Shown here: positions 1 to 12,254 of the stretch, one piece after another
How the letters are laid out: every line of letters starts with the position of its first letter
Numbering within the stretch: the first letter of the stretch is position 1
Source of the DNA: Terfezia claveryi
Lineage: Eukaryota > Ascomycota > Pezizomycetes > Pezizales > Pezizaceae
Direction of reading: 5' to 3'
Length of the DNA stretch: 64,000 nucleotides
Assembly (NCBI GenBank): GCA_015179025.1
Contig: WHUX01000008.1
Span: 310,001 to 374,000, forward strand
Translations under genes and position numbers: made by a program
Notes under the pieces: generated by a model
The model's database searches: none
Seen by the model: only the letters and a program-made list of their open reading frames with translations
What the model was told of the DNA's origin: nothing

Positions 1-3000
1 TTGATCTAGGGGGTGCTTAGTAGACCAACAGCTTTATTGTCAATTGTGTCTGAGAATCTGCAAATTCGACCAAATGCACAAGTGTTGTCACCAAAAGCAC
101 GCATAGAGGTTTGAGGTTGTCCTGATTTTATTTTATTTTATTTCGTTTTGACAAGATCTATAAATAGAGGGTCGGATAGAGGGCCAATTTCTACTGTAAA
201 CTTTGACCATGCTAGATACAATTCCTGAGATTTGGGCAAAAAAATTCTCTTAGCTTAGGCAAAAGTAAGAGTTATGGAACAAGAAAACCTTGATGTAGAA
301 CCTCAAGTATTATCTAATGATTATACCTCAGCACAGATTTGTTTATACAAAGCCACAAATTCGAATCCCAGAGCCTTAAGCTTTCGCCCATGACCTATAG
401 ATAGCTTAAGTCCCGCATCCGCAGCTGGACTTAACAGTTCTGAAACTGGTTTTACACTTGCAAAGCGGTTCCTTCACGCTGAGGAATAGGGGAAAAAAAT
501 AAAATAAAATAAAAAAAAAAGGGTCAGGACTACGGAGCTACACTCGTATGGGGGGCTCTCCCCGGTTGAAATAAAAGCAAAAGCAAAAGCCTTACATCAA
601 GTCATATATTGCTTTTGTTGTCCCTTTTTTTTTTTTTTTTTTTTTCAATGTTCTGCCTAGTACTAGTGTCTGTGACTTGATCCGGTGCGTAGACAGCCTC
701 AGGAAATTATATCCTTAATATCGATAGATATCATTGAATTTTTAGCATATACATATATGCGTCATGGTCATGAGGCCTTTCTTTGTCTGGTCAACACATC
801 TCCAGCTGAATTACTGAACTACCTCTTGATTCATGAAACGATACTAACCGTTGCCTCCTGCAGCTGTCGCCGTTTCAGAAGCTCAACAATTAGTAGTCAT
901 ACTGCCAAAGAATAATGAATGGGCTCTAGGTCTTGTCATGCCGGAGTCCACCTCAGCCTCAGCCTATGATGCACATGCATGTGCATGCGGTAACATTTCG
1001 CATAAGCGAAATGTGAGAGGCCAATCATTTGAGCATCTGCAGTGGTAGGGTACAGTACCTGCGCTGGTATCCATCCGATTGATATCTGAGCATATGCACC
1101 AGTGGTGGGGTAACGAGCAACGCAGGACAGTACGAGCTGTCCGATCTCGTGCTAGCTGTCTCACCTTGTGCATGGGAAAGAATTCCAATGGGATATATTT
1201 CTGAAGTGCTTCTACGACCGTTCGGAGCTGAATGTCAATGTGCAGTCAGCATGCCGTCCTTTCAGGCTAGGTTGAGATTGTCACTGGCGCGCCGGTGGCC
1301 GATGGTTCGCTATGATTATCTATACTTTATTGAAGGGATTCAAATTATCTTTCATATCTCGAATACTTGTACTACTAATCATCATCATAGCTACTTTGAT
1401 TAATATTCACACATGCATGACCCTACAATTTCGTAAGGCGTACTCAGCACAATTTATTAACGTACCTCTATCCTCGGTTTCGATGATACAGTATGATCTG
1501 CAGCTGCGATGAGGTCGCAACTAGTATCACAGGTTACATCCAACACTAACGTTTGGATATCATGGTTAAAGTGCAGCCGAATTGTGGATACAGTAGATAT
1601 AACTGTTGAAACCATGACAAGGGGCAAGATGTATCGACCAGGTTTATCACCATGCAACGCAACCTACATCAATTCATGATAGCCATAATATGTATTGATA
1701 TCTTCAACTTTGTAGAAACTGTGTTTATACTATGCCTTTTCTTGTTTTCTATGTATTTCAATCTGCAATTGGCCATGGTACATATATATGGAGGAACCTC
1801 CTTCTAAATAAAATAATCAGCTATAATACCCAGGCTAGCTGAGGATTATGATTGATTTCAATTCGAATTCATTGTCATGATTGTAAATTGCATAATTCAA
1901 TGGAGCGAGGGGCTTGTGCTAATAGGAACTAAATGGCTGGTGGGGGATTCTAGACAGGTGTCAAACGTCGAGAGCATTAGCGCTTATATTGTGGCTCAAC
2001 AAAACAGAACATTGTTAATACCGTGGCATTTTTTATATAGCAGTAATTAGCACCAATATCTATCTTTGAATGTAAATTGTGCTCTATATGGTAATTTGAG
2101 AAGTTCTAGCTAAGGTTCCATTGAGGGAAAAAAGATTCAAGTCTATGCCCCCAGAATATTGAGTAAATACATACTGTACATACCTTCATTTATGCAGCTG
2201 TGCACCACATCGCACAGCCACACCCTTGGTTCCACAATGCGAGGATGCCTTGACCCCTAGAAACAAATAAACAACAAAAGGTGCCTTGTCTCTAGCTAGA
2301 ACTTCTTTTAACGTTGTATTACAGTGCAGCTACTTTAGTGTTGTGCCAACCAGATTACAGCTACTTTTACAGCGTTTCGGGTTTGCATATCGTATGAAAT
2401 TTCGTTTCCGGAGCTACTGAATCATCGCCGTTCTATTATTCCGGTTCCCATATTGATCAGTGCCGAAGCCCTCAACAGGCCAGGCAGACTCGGGATCAAG
2501 CCCCAGCTCATGTAATATGTTCATACCACATCCGCTGAGTGATGAATCCATCAGAGTCGGACCTCGCATGCTGCCTAGCCAACAAATTGGGATGCAGATG
2601 ATATGCAGGGTCTGGCGTTTCAATATTTCCCCGAGGCCTATTGCCGAAATGTTCCCCCTACAAATTCCGATCCCGTAGTATACTTACCAGTCAACCCCAC
2701 CTGGTGATGATCATTTTTATTGAACAATTCAGTTGCATTTCTTTTGTGGACAAACTGGAGCTGAGAAAATGCAGGCTAACAACCATTCCCTGCCACCACT
2801 GCCGCCGATTGTATTGCATCCTGTCCACTCAGCGTTTGAATTTACAGCTGTATTATTCATTGTTGAAACCAGTCCCCTTCCCTCTCAGTCAGCACACAAT
2901 TTTTGGACAATTCTACCGCGGCAGTCATCTTCAGATCTCATACCCGCAGACGATACTGTGTCTCGATCTTGCTATTCCAAGACCATGGAAGCTCCCACAC

Positions 3001-3664
3001 CTTTTTCCCCTTGCTTTATGTAGCCTTATCCATATGCATGCAAGGGTACATTAGTACAGTAATTTGGGATAACACGCTAAGACGCCTCTGATGATGCATC
3101 CGTTCTGACTCGGACCTTACCGAGGTAGGGTCGTTTGCGGCCGTGGATGAAGGATGACTACACTCGACCGAAGTTGGTGTGGATATTTCTGGGTGTGATC
3201 ATGACAGGGCTGTGTGTGGCTTTTTGCCTGGTTAGCTCCCGACGAGTGTCATTAACGGCGTTGACAGAAAAAGCATAGTGGTAGTCAGAGCAAGTGCATG
3301 CGCTGCTTTCTCGGTGTGTTTTCTCCGTGCGCGTGTGCTACATACATACTGGCGCAAAATTGATATTTGAAGGTCTTGAGGACATGCTTCAGGTTTTTTT
3401 TTTTTTGTTTATAAGATATTCGATTCCATCTAGTATCACACATCAATCAGTATCAGTCATAGCTTCGTTCGATACTCCGTATACACCGTATCTTGAATTC
3501 ACAAAGCTACCCCCACAATTCTTCAGGCTATATAAACTACACATCAACCCCGTTCAGAGCGATATATATATTGAGTTACCGCATCACTGTTGGCTTATAT
3601 CTATTGACTCTTGCATCTTTCCAATAACGACCTTTCCTCCGAACACACAAGCGCCTTTTCCACA
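1..3664. other. Gene-poor AT-rich region
   Basis: I see no supportable gene here. Open frames are short, overlap on both strands and lack recognisable domains or splice structure. The stretch contains A- and T-homopolymers near 490-530 and 624-646 and a small perfect hairpin at about 994-1013 (CATTTCGC-ATAA-GCGAAATG). It probably consists of decayed repeats and the upstream region of the small gene starting at 3665. Confidence 0.5.
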
Positions 3665-4045
3665 ATGTGTCTCCGAGTAGTCGAACAGTTCTCTGTCTGC
3701 CGCTGCGTTTACTACGTTCACGGTGTTGATCAATGTAATTCCTACGGCATGCGTGGCCACTATATCCAAGACAGAGTAGTCCTCGTAGGGCATGCATGCA
3801 AAAATCACTCATACGGCATGACGTCTTCCCAAACCAGCTCCAGCCAAAGCAGTCCTTCCAGCCCTGCTGTTCTCCACGGTCCCCGATTCACTGGTCAAGC
3901 TGGTGGCATTGGGAGCCAAATTCGACAACTCCAAGCACAACAAGAGCTCTATGAGCAGCAACGACGAGAAGCTGCAGCTATAGCGTACATGGCCCAGCAG
4001 CAACAGCAGCAGTTTTATGCTCAGTATCATGGATATTCTCGATGA
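3665..4045 (+). CDS. Small Cys/His-motif and Gln-rich fungal protein
   Basis: An uninterrupted 126-codon frame. I chose the ATG at 3665 because the protein then begins with a compact Cys-rich block containing FSVCRCVYYVHGVDQC and, about 25 residues later, a VGHACKNHS-like block, giving a possible C-x-C...C...C-x2-H metal-binding pattern. I recall short proteins with this N-terminal pattern in many filamentous ascomycetes. The middle is Ser-rich (residues about 52-65) and the C-terminus is charged and Gln-rich, with a coiled-coil-like stretch (IRQLQAQQELYEQQRREA) and a run of five or six Gln. The role is unknown; a small structural or regulatory protein is possible. The frame stays open upstream to 3611, but the extra residues look like 5' UTR. 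No intron is needed. No neighbour shares its strand within 10 kb, so context gives no clue. Confidence 0.6.
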   Translation: MCLRVVEQFSVCRCVYYVHGVDQCNSYGMRGHYIQDRVVLVGHACKNHSYGMTSSQTSSSQSSPSSPAVLHGPRFTGQAGGIGSQIRQLQAQQELYEQQRREAAAIAYMAQQQQQQFYAQYHGYSR

Positions 4046-5864
4046 CGCGAGGTAATGGAGAGGAGAAGAAGATGTTGACTATATGGTCAAACAAATTATC
4101 ACACCGCTTGAAAACCCCAAGCTAGCTATACACCCAGTTCGAGGGCTCGAGGGAATTTCGAGGCCCGGACAGCCTATGCCTACGCTGATCGGGGAATTCG
4201 AAAAAAGGCTTGGAACGATGGAACAGGCCCGGCCCCGCGGGGCGACGGGTCTCGATTGACATCGAGTTCACCCACCCTACGGCAAAATGGTGATCGAAGA
4301 TCAACACCGTACCCTCTTCACTCCGGATACCTATACATCTTGAAATTAGTTGAGTTCCAATGAGCGGAGGAGCATCGGTTTTCAAATCACAACTAGCCTA
4401 ACAGAGCTGGAGAATTCGAAACCCGTGGAACCAGCGCTGGTATGCATATGGCCATGGGACTCCGGAGGACGCGCGCGCGGGAGCCGGTAGGGGCAACGTG
4501 CACATGCACTGCCCTTCTCCCCTCTCCAGAGGCACTTTTTCTCAATATCATCGCCTGTTTTAGTTTCGGGATCTGGCAGTTACGCAAGTTAAAGTTGGTG
4601 CCTGAGACAACTGTGCCTGCCCACGATTGCTACCTGATATCCGGATTAGGACTCGATTTCTCCAGCATCAGTATACATATGCCAGATGGAGTTTATTCTA
4701 ATTCTTTGACCCCATTTGTGTTTTTGTGTTTTACTTTTGATTTGATATTTCCAGCGTACTGGCATCAAAGTTACAATGTGTCTTGATTTTCTTTCATTAG
4801 GTTACCTATATTTTCTTTCTTTGAATATCATGCGCCTCCCGCTGTACCGTATATGGATATGCAGGAATGCACAGCAGCCGTACCCATAAATAGCAACTCA
4901 AAATTAGTCCTATTATTCAAACGATACATCATACTTAGTATAGGTATACCAGTACTCCCATTCAGATGAACAAATCTTCAACTCCAAGGATTCAAGAATG
5001 TCTGTAGTTGTAGGGCACGTCAAATTGGTGCAACTGGTGCCGCAGTAGTAATTGGTTATCCGAAGTGCTGATGGTTTAAATTTAGAAGCCGTGGGAGGCA
5101 ACCAGTCAAAACATGATATATATTAATATACATCTAAATGTATTTGCCAATTGAGAGTAGCGAGACATGTATCGGTTTACTAGGTTCTGAAAATAGGCAC
5201 AACGCCCTCGAGTTTTTTTCCATGTTAATTCCGCCTTTTGGATATGTTCGTCCCGTCAACACATGTGCTCTATACATATATCTGAAATGTAGGGCCGCTT
5301 TTCGACTCGAGGAATATATCATCACGCGCACGCTTCGATATTAATTTTGTTTTTGAGATCTCCCTGCACAGTGCGCGGCCCCGGAAAATTGCGCATGCTT
5401 GCATGCGGTACGACGATCGATGTGACGAAGCGCGGGAGAGTTAGGTACTGGTGCCTACCGCCGCAGAATTACTTTGATCATGCGCGGTTGGCGAGGTGCG
5501 GCATCACGAAAAAATCGAGAAGCTTTTCTTCTCCCCTGAAACTCGGAATTCGAAGTCAAATCTAGTTGCTCGTGATCGATGTATTGTTTCCAACAATTAA
5601 TTTCTGCATCATGATGTCGAACTCTTTTCGTTTCTAATTTTCTGGAAGGTGTTGCCAGTGACGTCGACGAGGCTCGGAAGACTTCGGAGTCGGGTGAGAT
5701 ATATGATAGATACTTAGTCACGGTACGGTGTACAGGAGTTTATTTAGTATAGGGAATGAATCATGGTTATGCATACTTATGATTCATGCATATGAGTTCA
5801 GTCATGATTTCATGTTCAGACACTCAACCAACCTGTTTCCTCTTTCCCTCCTCAACTGCTCCTC

Positions 5865-5928
5865 AAACTGCTCCTCAGGAATTGCTCCTCAGGAATTGCT
5901 CCTCAGGAATTGCTCCCCATGAATGCTC
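5865..5928. repeat. 15-bp minisatellite
   Basis: Tandem copies of a unit reading roughly TGCTCCTCAGGAAT. Three copies are near-perfect, flanked by degenerate ones. The array is not within a supported gene. Confidence 0.75.
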
Positions 5929-6017
5929 CCAGACACTTTACCACTCGTGGATGGGCTTCTGGAAAGATGGAGAGGAAACACAGACGGGGCGTAGTATGCA
6001 TATGCATGAGAACCAGA

Positions 6018-6075
6018 ATTTTTTTTATTTTTTATTAGATATTCATTACTCATATGCGGTCCCAGTACCAGAGGA
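6018..6075 (-). repeat. LINE-like 3' tail fragment
   Basis: A T-rich run is followed by TTCATTACTCATATGCGGTC. The same junction lies beside the T-rich run of the LINE fragment at 10.5 kb and again near 53.0 kb, so this is probably a severely 5'-truncated copy in minus orientation. Confidence 0.45.
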
Positions 6076-6802
6076 TAGATATCCAGCGAGTTATCCAGCG
6101 AGTCAGTCTCGGGATCTCTAGTAGACTGGGCTGTACGTAGTAGATAGTCTTCAAACAAGACTGCTCCACTCAGACTGCTCTCTACTTTTATTTATTGCAC
6201 TTATGTACTAGTCTAAAGCAACTTACGAAATCGTTTTTGAAAGTACTGATGATCTATTATTACCTAAGTAATTCCCATATTTGGGAAGGTATTGCACATA
6301 TATGCAATTAAAAAATATTTGTGGCTTCCTACATGTGAAAAACCGTCTGATCGCAACCAGGAATGGGAAAGTATTCAGGGAAATTTAAAGGAAACCAAGC
6401 AAGGACTATCTCTTGATATTTATTAGCTTCGTTAAATGATTAATCATAAAAACATATCCTCGGTCATTCTTCTTGAAACGTAAAGACGTCGATCCCCAAC
6501 ATGTAGCTACGCAGGATAGTTGGAAAAAAAAACAAGACAATTACAAGCATTACATGGTACCGACATCAATGAGGGATTAAGAATACATGAACATAAGAGA
6601 CAAGCTTTCCACTGCAACTGATCATGATCAATAAATAGTCGCAGGTATTCCAAAATCTCAATTACACACTTTCCCATTGATAAGAAGTCTTCCATATTGG
6701 TCGATGCTTGGGTATTCTCCTGGGCCACAGAAGTACCTTCATAAAGGGAAACCATCTAATGTTAGCCACGAGCAACTGATAGCTATGGGTACTTTGTTCG
6801 AC

Positions 6803-7714
6803 TTACCCCCTACTACTCGGAGTTTCAATATCAAATCCCCCATCTTTCCTCCAGATACGCTCCATCTCCTCCCTATGCTTACTCTTTGGCTTCCCCTGCT
6901 TTACCCGCAATTTTTCAAAATAGACATACGACGCGTAGAATATTGCACTGGTATTCCCGGTATTAGCACCCCTCATTTGCAGGAATCGAGCTAGCTGTGA
7001 GCTTTGTAGGCGGGAAGTCATTTTCCTCCCGCGGAGTTCGGCGTGTAGGGCACGGAGAAGCGCGGCTTGGGTTACCCCTTCACGGCGGAGATAGACGGTG
7101 AGTTTCCTCCGGATTTCATCACAGGTGTCATACACGGGAACCGCGTCGGTTTCCTCCCCCTCGAGATGGATGTCTGAGACATCCTCTACCCCACCTCCGG
7201 CACCGCTCTCCTTAGCGGTACCCCCACCACTCCCACTCCCACTACTGCTAACTGCAGGCTTCCTCGTCTTCTTTGTTGTACTAACATCCCCGCTTGCCTC
7301 TGCCTCCCCGCTTGCCTCTGCCTCCCCGCTTGCCTCTGCCTCCCCGCTTGCTTCTGCCTCTGCTTCCGCCTCTGCAGTCTTCCCAGCCTTTCGTTTCATA
7401 CCCCCCCGACCCCCTCGACGTCCTCGACCCCCTCGACCCCCCCGACCCCGAGCCCCAGTCCTAGGGGCCGTACTATTCTCCACAGGGATGGGAACTGGGT
7501 TGGGGGTTAGTTCTGATGCGTCAGCAGAGGTGGGAGCAGGTGCTGGTGGGGTAGGGATAGGCCCGGGAGGATTATTGTTCGTCCCATCGACTGTCGCGGC
7601 TGGATCCGTTTGCTCTGAAGATGCTGGAGTAGGGATGCTCGGGGGTGCCGGGGAAACCGGGGGTACTGGGGGTGTAGGGGCACGCTTGGTCACTTTGGAT
7701 TTCTTCGGGGGCAT
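6803..7714 (-). CDS. DUF7726-type fungal protein with basic, Pro/Ala-rich N-terminus
   Basis: A 303-residue single-exon frame starting MPPKKSKVTKR. Residues 1-85 are Pro/Ala-rich and low complexity, and residues about 87-115 are Arg/Gly-rich (RGRGGRGGRGRRGG-like), suggesting nucleic-acid binding and nuclear localisation. Residues about 118-142 are a tandem (EASGEA)n repeat encoded by 18-bp repeat units. The conserved part is the C-terminal 110 residues, starting near YDTCDEIRRKL and containing LARFLQMRGANTGNTSAIFY and a YFEKLRVKQGK-like stretch. I recognise this as the fungal DUF7726 fold, a helical region often seen in nuclear or chromatin-type fungal proteins; its function is not established. 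The first ATG fits, with MPPKK being a typical basic N-terminus. The opposite strand also has a 217-codon open frame, which I treat as a shadow caused by the repeat's base composition. Confidence 0.82.
   Translation of the reverse strand: MPPKKSKVTKRAPTPPVPPVSPAPPSIPTPASSEQTDPAATVDGTNNNPPGPIPTPPAPAPTSADASELTPNPVPIPVENSTAPRTGARGRGGRGGRGRRGGRGGMKRKAGKTAEAEAEAEASGEAEASGEAEASGEAEASGDVSTTKKTRKPAVSSSGSGSGGGTAKESGAGGGVEDVSDIHLEGEETDAVPVYDTCDEIRRKLTVYLRREGVTQAALLRALHAELRGRKMTSRLQSSQLARFLQMRGANTGNTSAIFYASYVYFEKLRVKQGKPKSKHREEMERIWRKDGGFDIETPSSRG
7291..7362. repeat. 18-bp in-frame tandem repeat
   Basis: About four copies of CTTGCCTCTGCCTCCCCG and variants inside the DUF7726-type gene. The period is a multiple of three, so length changes keep the Glu-Ala-Ser-Gly repeat in frame. 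This is a likely site of length polymorphism between strains. Confidence 0.85.
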
Positions 7715-10512
7715 TTATACTATGGGGTATGTGCAATCCGTTAAAATTTAATGTCAAGAATTAATCGAGTACAATTCACGTCAATGGTATAGAACGCGGT
7801 TTGAGACTCGCTTTGTTTATTAGTTCGTGATTAGGTGCGGACGTGTTCAGTTCTGACGTCAGTGCGCGAGGTCACGTTTCTGCAGCTCATTGTTGAGGGT
7901 AAGGCCTCTGTCGGTTACAAAGCGAACAACAAACAACTCCGCATTTCTATAACCATATAATGGACATAAACAAACAATTTGCAAACTCAGTAAACATAAA
8001 GCCCTTTTCTTACCTAAACCCTCACCAACAGTCCAGTTAAATAAAAGAAGCCTACTCCGTTCACTGTACAGTACGTGTCCAGCCACTGGTGATTTTAGGG
8101 CAAAACTAGCCCGCTTTCAACCAGAACCACTCACTCAGAAGAAATTCAATTGGCCTGGGACTTTATTATCTAGCAAAAAATAAAAATAGCCCTCCTAGTA
8201 TGTACATATAAGAGGATGCAAACTTTGTTGAGTTTCGGATCTGGAAAATTGGCGTATGGAGCTACGTCATGACAACCACTTCTCAGTTTGTACTCACTAC
8301 AGGTAGACCACTATGAGCAAGGTCATTATAAGACCTCTTTTAGTCAGATTATTGAAGTTTGGAGAATATGGCAGGAAATTTGGATCGGGAACCGGTTACC
8401 CCAGTTTTTCTAAAAAGCCCACTTTGCCATATTTCGCTGTGATTTTTCTAGTCCAAATATTCGGTGATCCCCAAGCTACAGTGCACTTACAAACCCATCT
8501 TAAAACTGCACTTCCGGTGGTAGTAATGTAGAATCAGGCGATAATGAAGGAACGTCATATATGATAGCCATAATAGTGTGCCCTGTTTGGTACATACTTA
8601 TCGATAGGAAGAAGTTGGAAAGAAGACAGAAAAGCAAATCCTACCCGAGATCACAGGCACTAGTTTCTGCGAATCTGTTTTGGCCGAGGTTTCTCCCAGA
8701 CATGAACTCAAACTGAACATCACGATGTCCTTACTCTGGCTACACTGGCTAGAAGGTCAGGCCCCTGTGGTGTATTCAGGAGAGAAGAACGGAAGTAGAT
8801 TCGTATCCGTATTAAACTCGTGACCTTCGGATGAACTATAAAGGTAATATGGTAGCGTTGATCCGGAAACAAGTTCCTCCACTGACAGCAGTATCCTGGT
8901 TTACGCCTAGCTTACCGAAAATCAATTATGGCTTTTCAGTAGGAGGTGAGTTAGTCTGTAAGTAGCAACGACTCGGAGTCTATCTGGGGGGGGTGTAGCC
9001 GGGTCTTCAGTGAGAATGGATCGTGTTAGCAATAGTTCGTCTACAGCCTCATGATCACCAGCTTATAGGATACGGATCACAGTTAAAGCAGTTATCTTGA
9101 GGCAGTCGTCGAGCCCAACCATGACAAGGTTAGGGCTCATGGGGCTTTGCAGCTTCTGACCCATTTTACTGACGTTTGATGGCTTCAAAAATCATAGTAG
9201 TTACCCCATAGTTCTTCAAACCCCTTGCTAATAGGTATCATAAGTATAATCAGACTACATAAAAACGGGGCGGGTCGGGCCCATAGTCTCTCGCACATAA
9301 CATGTCGGAAAATAGATGCTGTTATTTGTTGTCTGAAGTAGGTTGTGCCGTCTGGTATTGGTTCTCACTTCTATTTCTTTCACGAACTCCACCAAGCGCG
9401 TACGTAATACATGTTTTGTGGCCTTCCCCAAGTCCTCCAAAGGTCAAAAATTGAAGACAGAAGCCACTGAGGATAAACTCAGCAGATTACCAATGGAATT
9501 CTTTCTCTACAACGCTATGGAAACAGGTGGCTAAAAGCGTCACATTTCCAACGTAACAATACAGAGAGGTATACGATGCTTGGGCTAATTATTTGAGATC
9601 AACCTTCAACCCACTAATTCGACTGTTAAATAAATGGGAAACTTTGAACGTGGATACACATGGATACCGGATTGCGAACGATACCTATTTTCCGTTTAAT
9701 TACCTAGTTCGCAAGGATCCGCTCGCTAAAATCGGCTATAATAAAGACCAAACCAAGCTTCTAAGCACGTGATTTTCTCTGTATCTAAATAACGTCGGTA
9801 TCCATAATACAGGATCAAGATTCAGTTCCATGTAAGCTGTACGTTTTGATTACATTGCTGGTGACAGGTACTGGAACCTATGGATAGGTATGCGTTCAAC
9901 GTGAGACTAACTGGTCGGTAGTTAGAGTATTCGTGCATAATAGATGTCCTACAGGGCCAAAAGGATAGCTGAATAAAAAGGTCTTGAGGATCTTTCACTT
10001 TGTTACTTCATAGCAAGGGCGTCTTATCTGTGTGCAAGAACAGACAGCCCCATTCCTTCACTACGAAGTTCATTACAACCAGGTTTGTACATTGGTCTGG
10101 TTTAGAACGGTACTTTAATCCTCGTCACTTGTGATCTGGAAATGTTAATTCCTGGTGATTTAAGCTCATTTACAGTCTACCCACGCGACAAAAATGTCGA
10201 GGGTTTTGCGTCCTCTATAACCGGGGGTCTGGTATCTAGACTACATTAGAGTAACTACGGTTAGTGGCAAATTGCAAGACAATAGTACAATACCGTACAA
10301 CCACCATACGTACAATCACAACAGTGATCACAATGAAGACAACAAAAGCGTAGGGCGGGCTCTGACTATTTGGGAAAAGAGAGTAATATGTCTGAAAAGG
10401 GAAGAACCTGAGCACGCGAAGAAAAATTAAGTGATTTTGGAAGATATTTTTTTTGGTGAACAGGGCTTTCCAGTCTCAACATTTACACTCTCAGATATTC
10501 TTAAAGAGAAGA
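7715..10512. other. Intergenic region, no gene seen
   Basis: About 2.8 kb between the DUF7726-type gene and the LINE fragment. All open frames are under 90 codons and mutually overlapping. I see no domain, terminal repeat or splice structure. Part of it will be promoter of the minus-strand gene ending at 7714. Confidence 0.45.
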
Positions 10513-11264
10513 ATTTTTATTTTTTTTATTTTTATTTTTAATACTTGGTACTCGTATGCGGCCCCGTTGAGGAGCCACCCGAGGAGCCACCCGGAAAGCC
10601 GGGTGGATTGAGGGGTGAGGCAAGTTAATCTGCCGAACCCGCGCGAGCTAAATACAAATAACTGAAGCGGGAAGATGCCCCATGCTGTCACTAAAGGACA
10701 AGCCGATGACCCGAAGGGCCTGACTGGGCCTCGACCTCGACCTGAACTCAAGTGCTAGATAATGAAACTCGTGAATGGAGAACTCGTGAGGAGTAAAGAA
10801 ACTGAAGTGCTAGATAATGAAACTCGTGAAGAATGGAGAACTCGTGAGAAGTGAAGAAACTGATGGGACTGAAATGCTAGGATCTAAACAGAAGGAACTC
10901 GTGGAAATCTTGAACCTGACCGGGGGACCTTAGGTGAGCTCGTGGTAGATGGACTTGAAAAAGGCCTCCGCTGCTTTGAAGGAATCCTCCCCCTCCTTTC
11001 TCCACTCTGCCATGTCCAACTCCTCCCAGCTCTGTCTTTCACCTAGAAGGACTGCTCTAATACGACTGAACCGCGGGCACTCGAAAATGATGTGGTCTAC
11101 CGTCTTCGTAGGAAACCCGCATGCGCATTCGTCCGAGTCTGCCTTGCCGATGCGGTAAAGCCAACTCTTCTGGGGAGTCCGTAGCCATGTATACGCTGAT
11201 AGTGCTTGCCGGCCCCATTCACAACGTCTCGTTCCGAAACCCTTTTGATATCTGGCTCTTAAAG
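10513..11264 (-). mobile_element. 5'-truncated LINE (non-LTR retrotransposon) 3' end
   Basis: Read on the minus strand, this runs from a decoding ORF2 C-terminus (11264 to 10930), through about 390 bp of 3' UTR, into an A-rich tail (T-rich on the plus strand, about 10513-10541). The UTR contains a tandem duplication of about 58 bp (about 10747-10863) and a hairpin-prone ACCCGG...CCGGGT segment (about 10580-10605). The same UTR end and A-rich tail recur at 12.3, 14.3 and 53.0 kb and partly at 6.0 kb, so this copy anchors a whole family. The 5' end is missing, as expected for target-primed reverse transcription. Confidence 0.75.
10930..11264 (-). pseudogene. LINE reverse-transcriptase ORF, C-terminal remnant
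   Basis: About 110 codons are open on the minus strand down to a TAA at 10930-10932. The remnant carries the C-terminal zinc-finger-like motif of fungal LINE ORF2 proteins: a D-S-x2-C-x-C-G block (SDECACGFPTKTVDHIIFEC), where CxCG is followed by T-V-x-H and E-C-P-x-F. Upstream of it, a YTWLRTPQKSWLYRIGKA stretch is also typical of these polyproteins. RT and endonuclease domains are absent, so it is a non-functional fragment. I infer a Tad-like clade because it is the common fungal LINE, not from diagnostic residues. Confidence 0.72.
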
Positions 11265-12254
11265 AGAAGAAAAAATGGCTGAATTTTAAGTTTGCCAGAG
11301 GAGGAACATGGAAGAAAAAATAGCGGGCAGCTCAATTTCCTCTGTTAGAGGCGTATCTAGTAGAATAGGTTGATTGTGCAAACTGTTGTAACGAGGTGTG
11401 GCTAGGCGTAGGGGAACCACGGGGTGCGAACGGACGAGGCAGGGGGTGAAGACTCATGTAGCAGTACAGGACCAGCGGGTGGTATACGGCAAGGTAAGTC
11501 CGGGAAAAAGAACGGGAGCAGACAAGAAGACTCACAGGAAATCTACGTGAGTGGTGAAGAAAGTATACGAGAGGGAACCAGGACGGCGGGCGTAAGGACT
11601 GGCGGGCTAAGGAACTGAGTTGCAGATACAAGACGTTGGATGAAATCGAAGAAGAAACCAAACGATGGTGGAAAGACAACTATCTAAAGGCCTAGTAGCT
11701 GACACGGCAGAGTTATCGACTCAGGGTAAGGACAACTACACATTAGCCAGCCATGTGACATCCGTGACGTCCCATAACGACATGACGGGCCTAGTAAAAA
11801 CATATTGTTCTTAGTGATTTTATAATGAAGATAGTAGTAGAGAAATTGTCACTGGGATTGGATGGAGTGCCTAGATATCCAGAAGATTATATAGTCTTTG
11901 TATTTTCTTGTAGATGTCCGGTATATCGGGAGGCTGACTGTGCAGATGCAACGGTATCCTAGTCACCGGTAGATCAACGGGTTGGAGTGGGCTTCAGTCG
12001 AGAGTGCCGCTTCACTTGAAATTACTTATTTCACATTTTGGGATAATTTCCTGGTTTTCTCATATTGTTGGTACTTGATTTTGTTCGTGCGATCTCACCC
12101 AATTTTCTAGGGCTACCGTATGGAAATTGAGTCTATTCGAACGGTTTTTCGATTTTGCGCGGAAGCCGAGTGTGGTGTTGGTTTTATGTGTTTGAATTTG
12201 CGTTCAATCTTTGCTTTTGCCAATTGGCATTGGAGGTATATAGTCGATGGATCT
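11265..12254. other. Intergenic, possibly decayed LTR-element debris
   Basis: No gene supported. The segment from about 11754 (TGTGACATCCGTGACGTCC) to about 11970 has the look of an LTR: a TGTGACATCC start and a TATATAGTC region. I found no partner copy in the window, so I do not call it an element. Confidence 0.3.

Larger units (their letters stand above)
4046..6802. other. Intergenic region with minor repeats
   Basis: No convincing gene. The sequence just after 4045 is GC-richer to about 4500 and may be 3' UTR or a decayed gene, but no frame stays open long enough to call. A 15-bp minisatellite lies near 5871-5925 and a LINE-like tail fragment near 6018-6075; both are listed separately. 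Confidence 0.45.

Noticed and set aside
490..580. A-rich run followed by ACTCGTATGG, resembling the LINE tail junction
   Set aside because: Orientation of the A-run relative to the junction is opposite to the real LINE tails, and no further similarity follows.
2641..3091. Overlapping plus-strand frames up to 137 codons
   Set aside because: Three frames overlap with no domain, no splice pattern and no codon preference I can see.
7098..7751. 217-codon plus-strand frame opposite the DUF7726-type gene
   Set aside because: It is an antisense shadow produced by the repeat and GC bias; the minus frame has a conserved domain and a proper start.
11754..11970. LTR starting TGTGACATCC
   Set aside because: No partner copy, no primer-binding site I trust and no coding neighbour.
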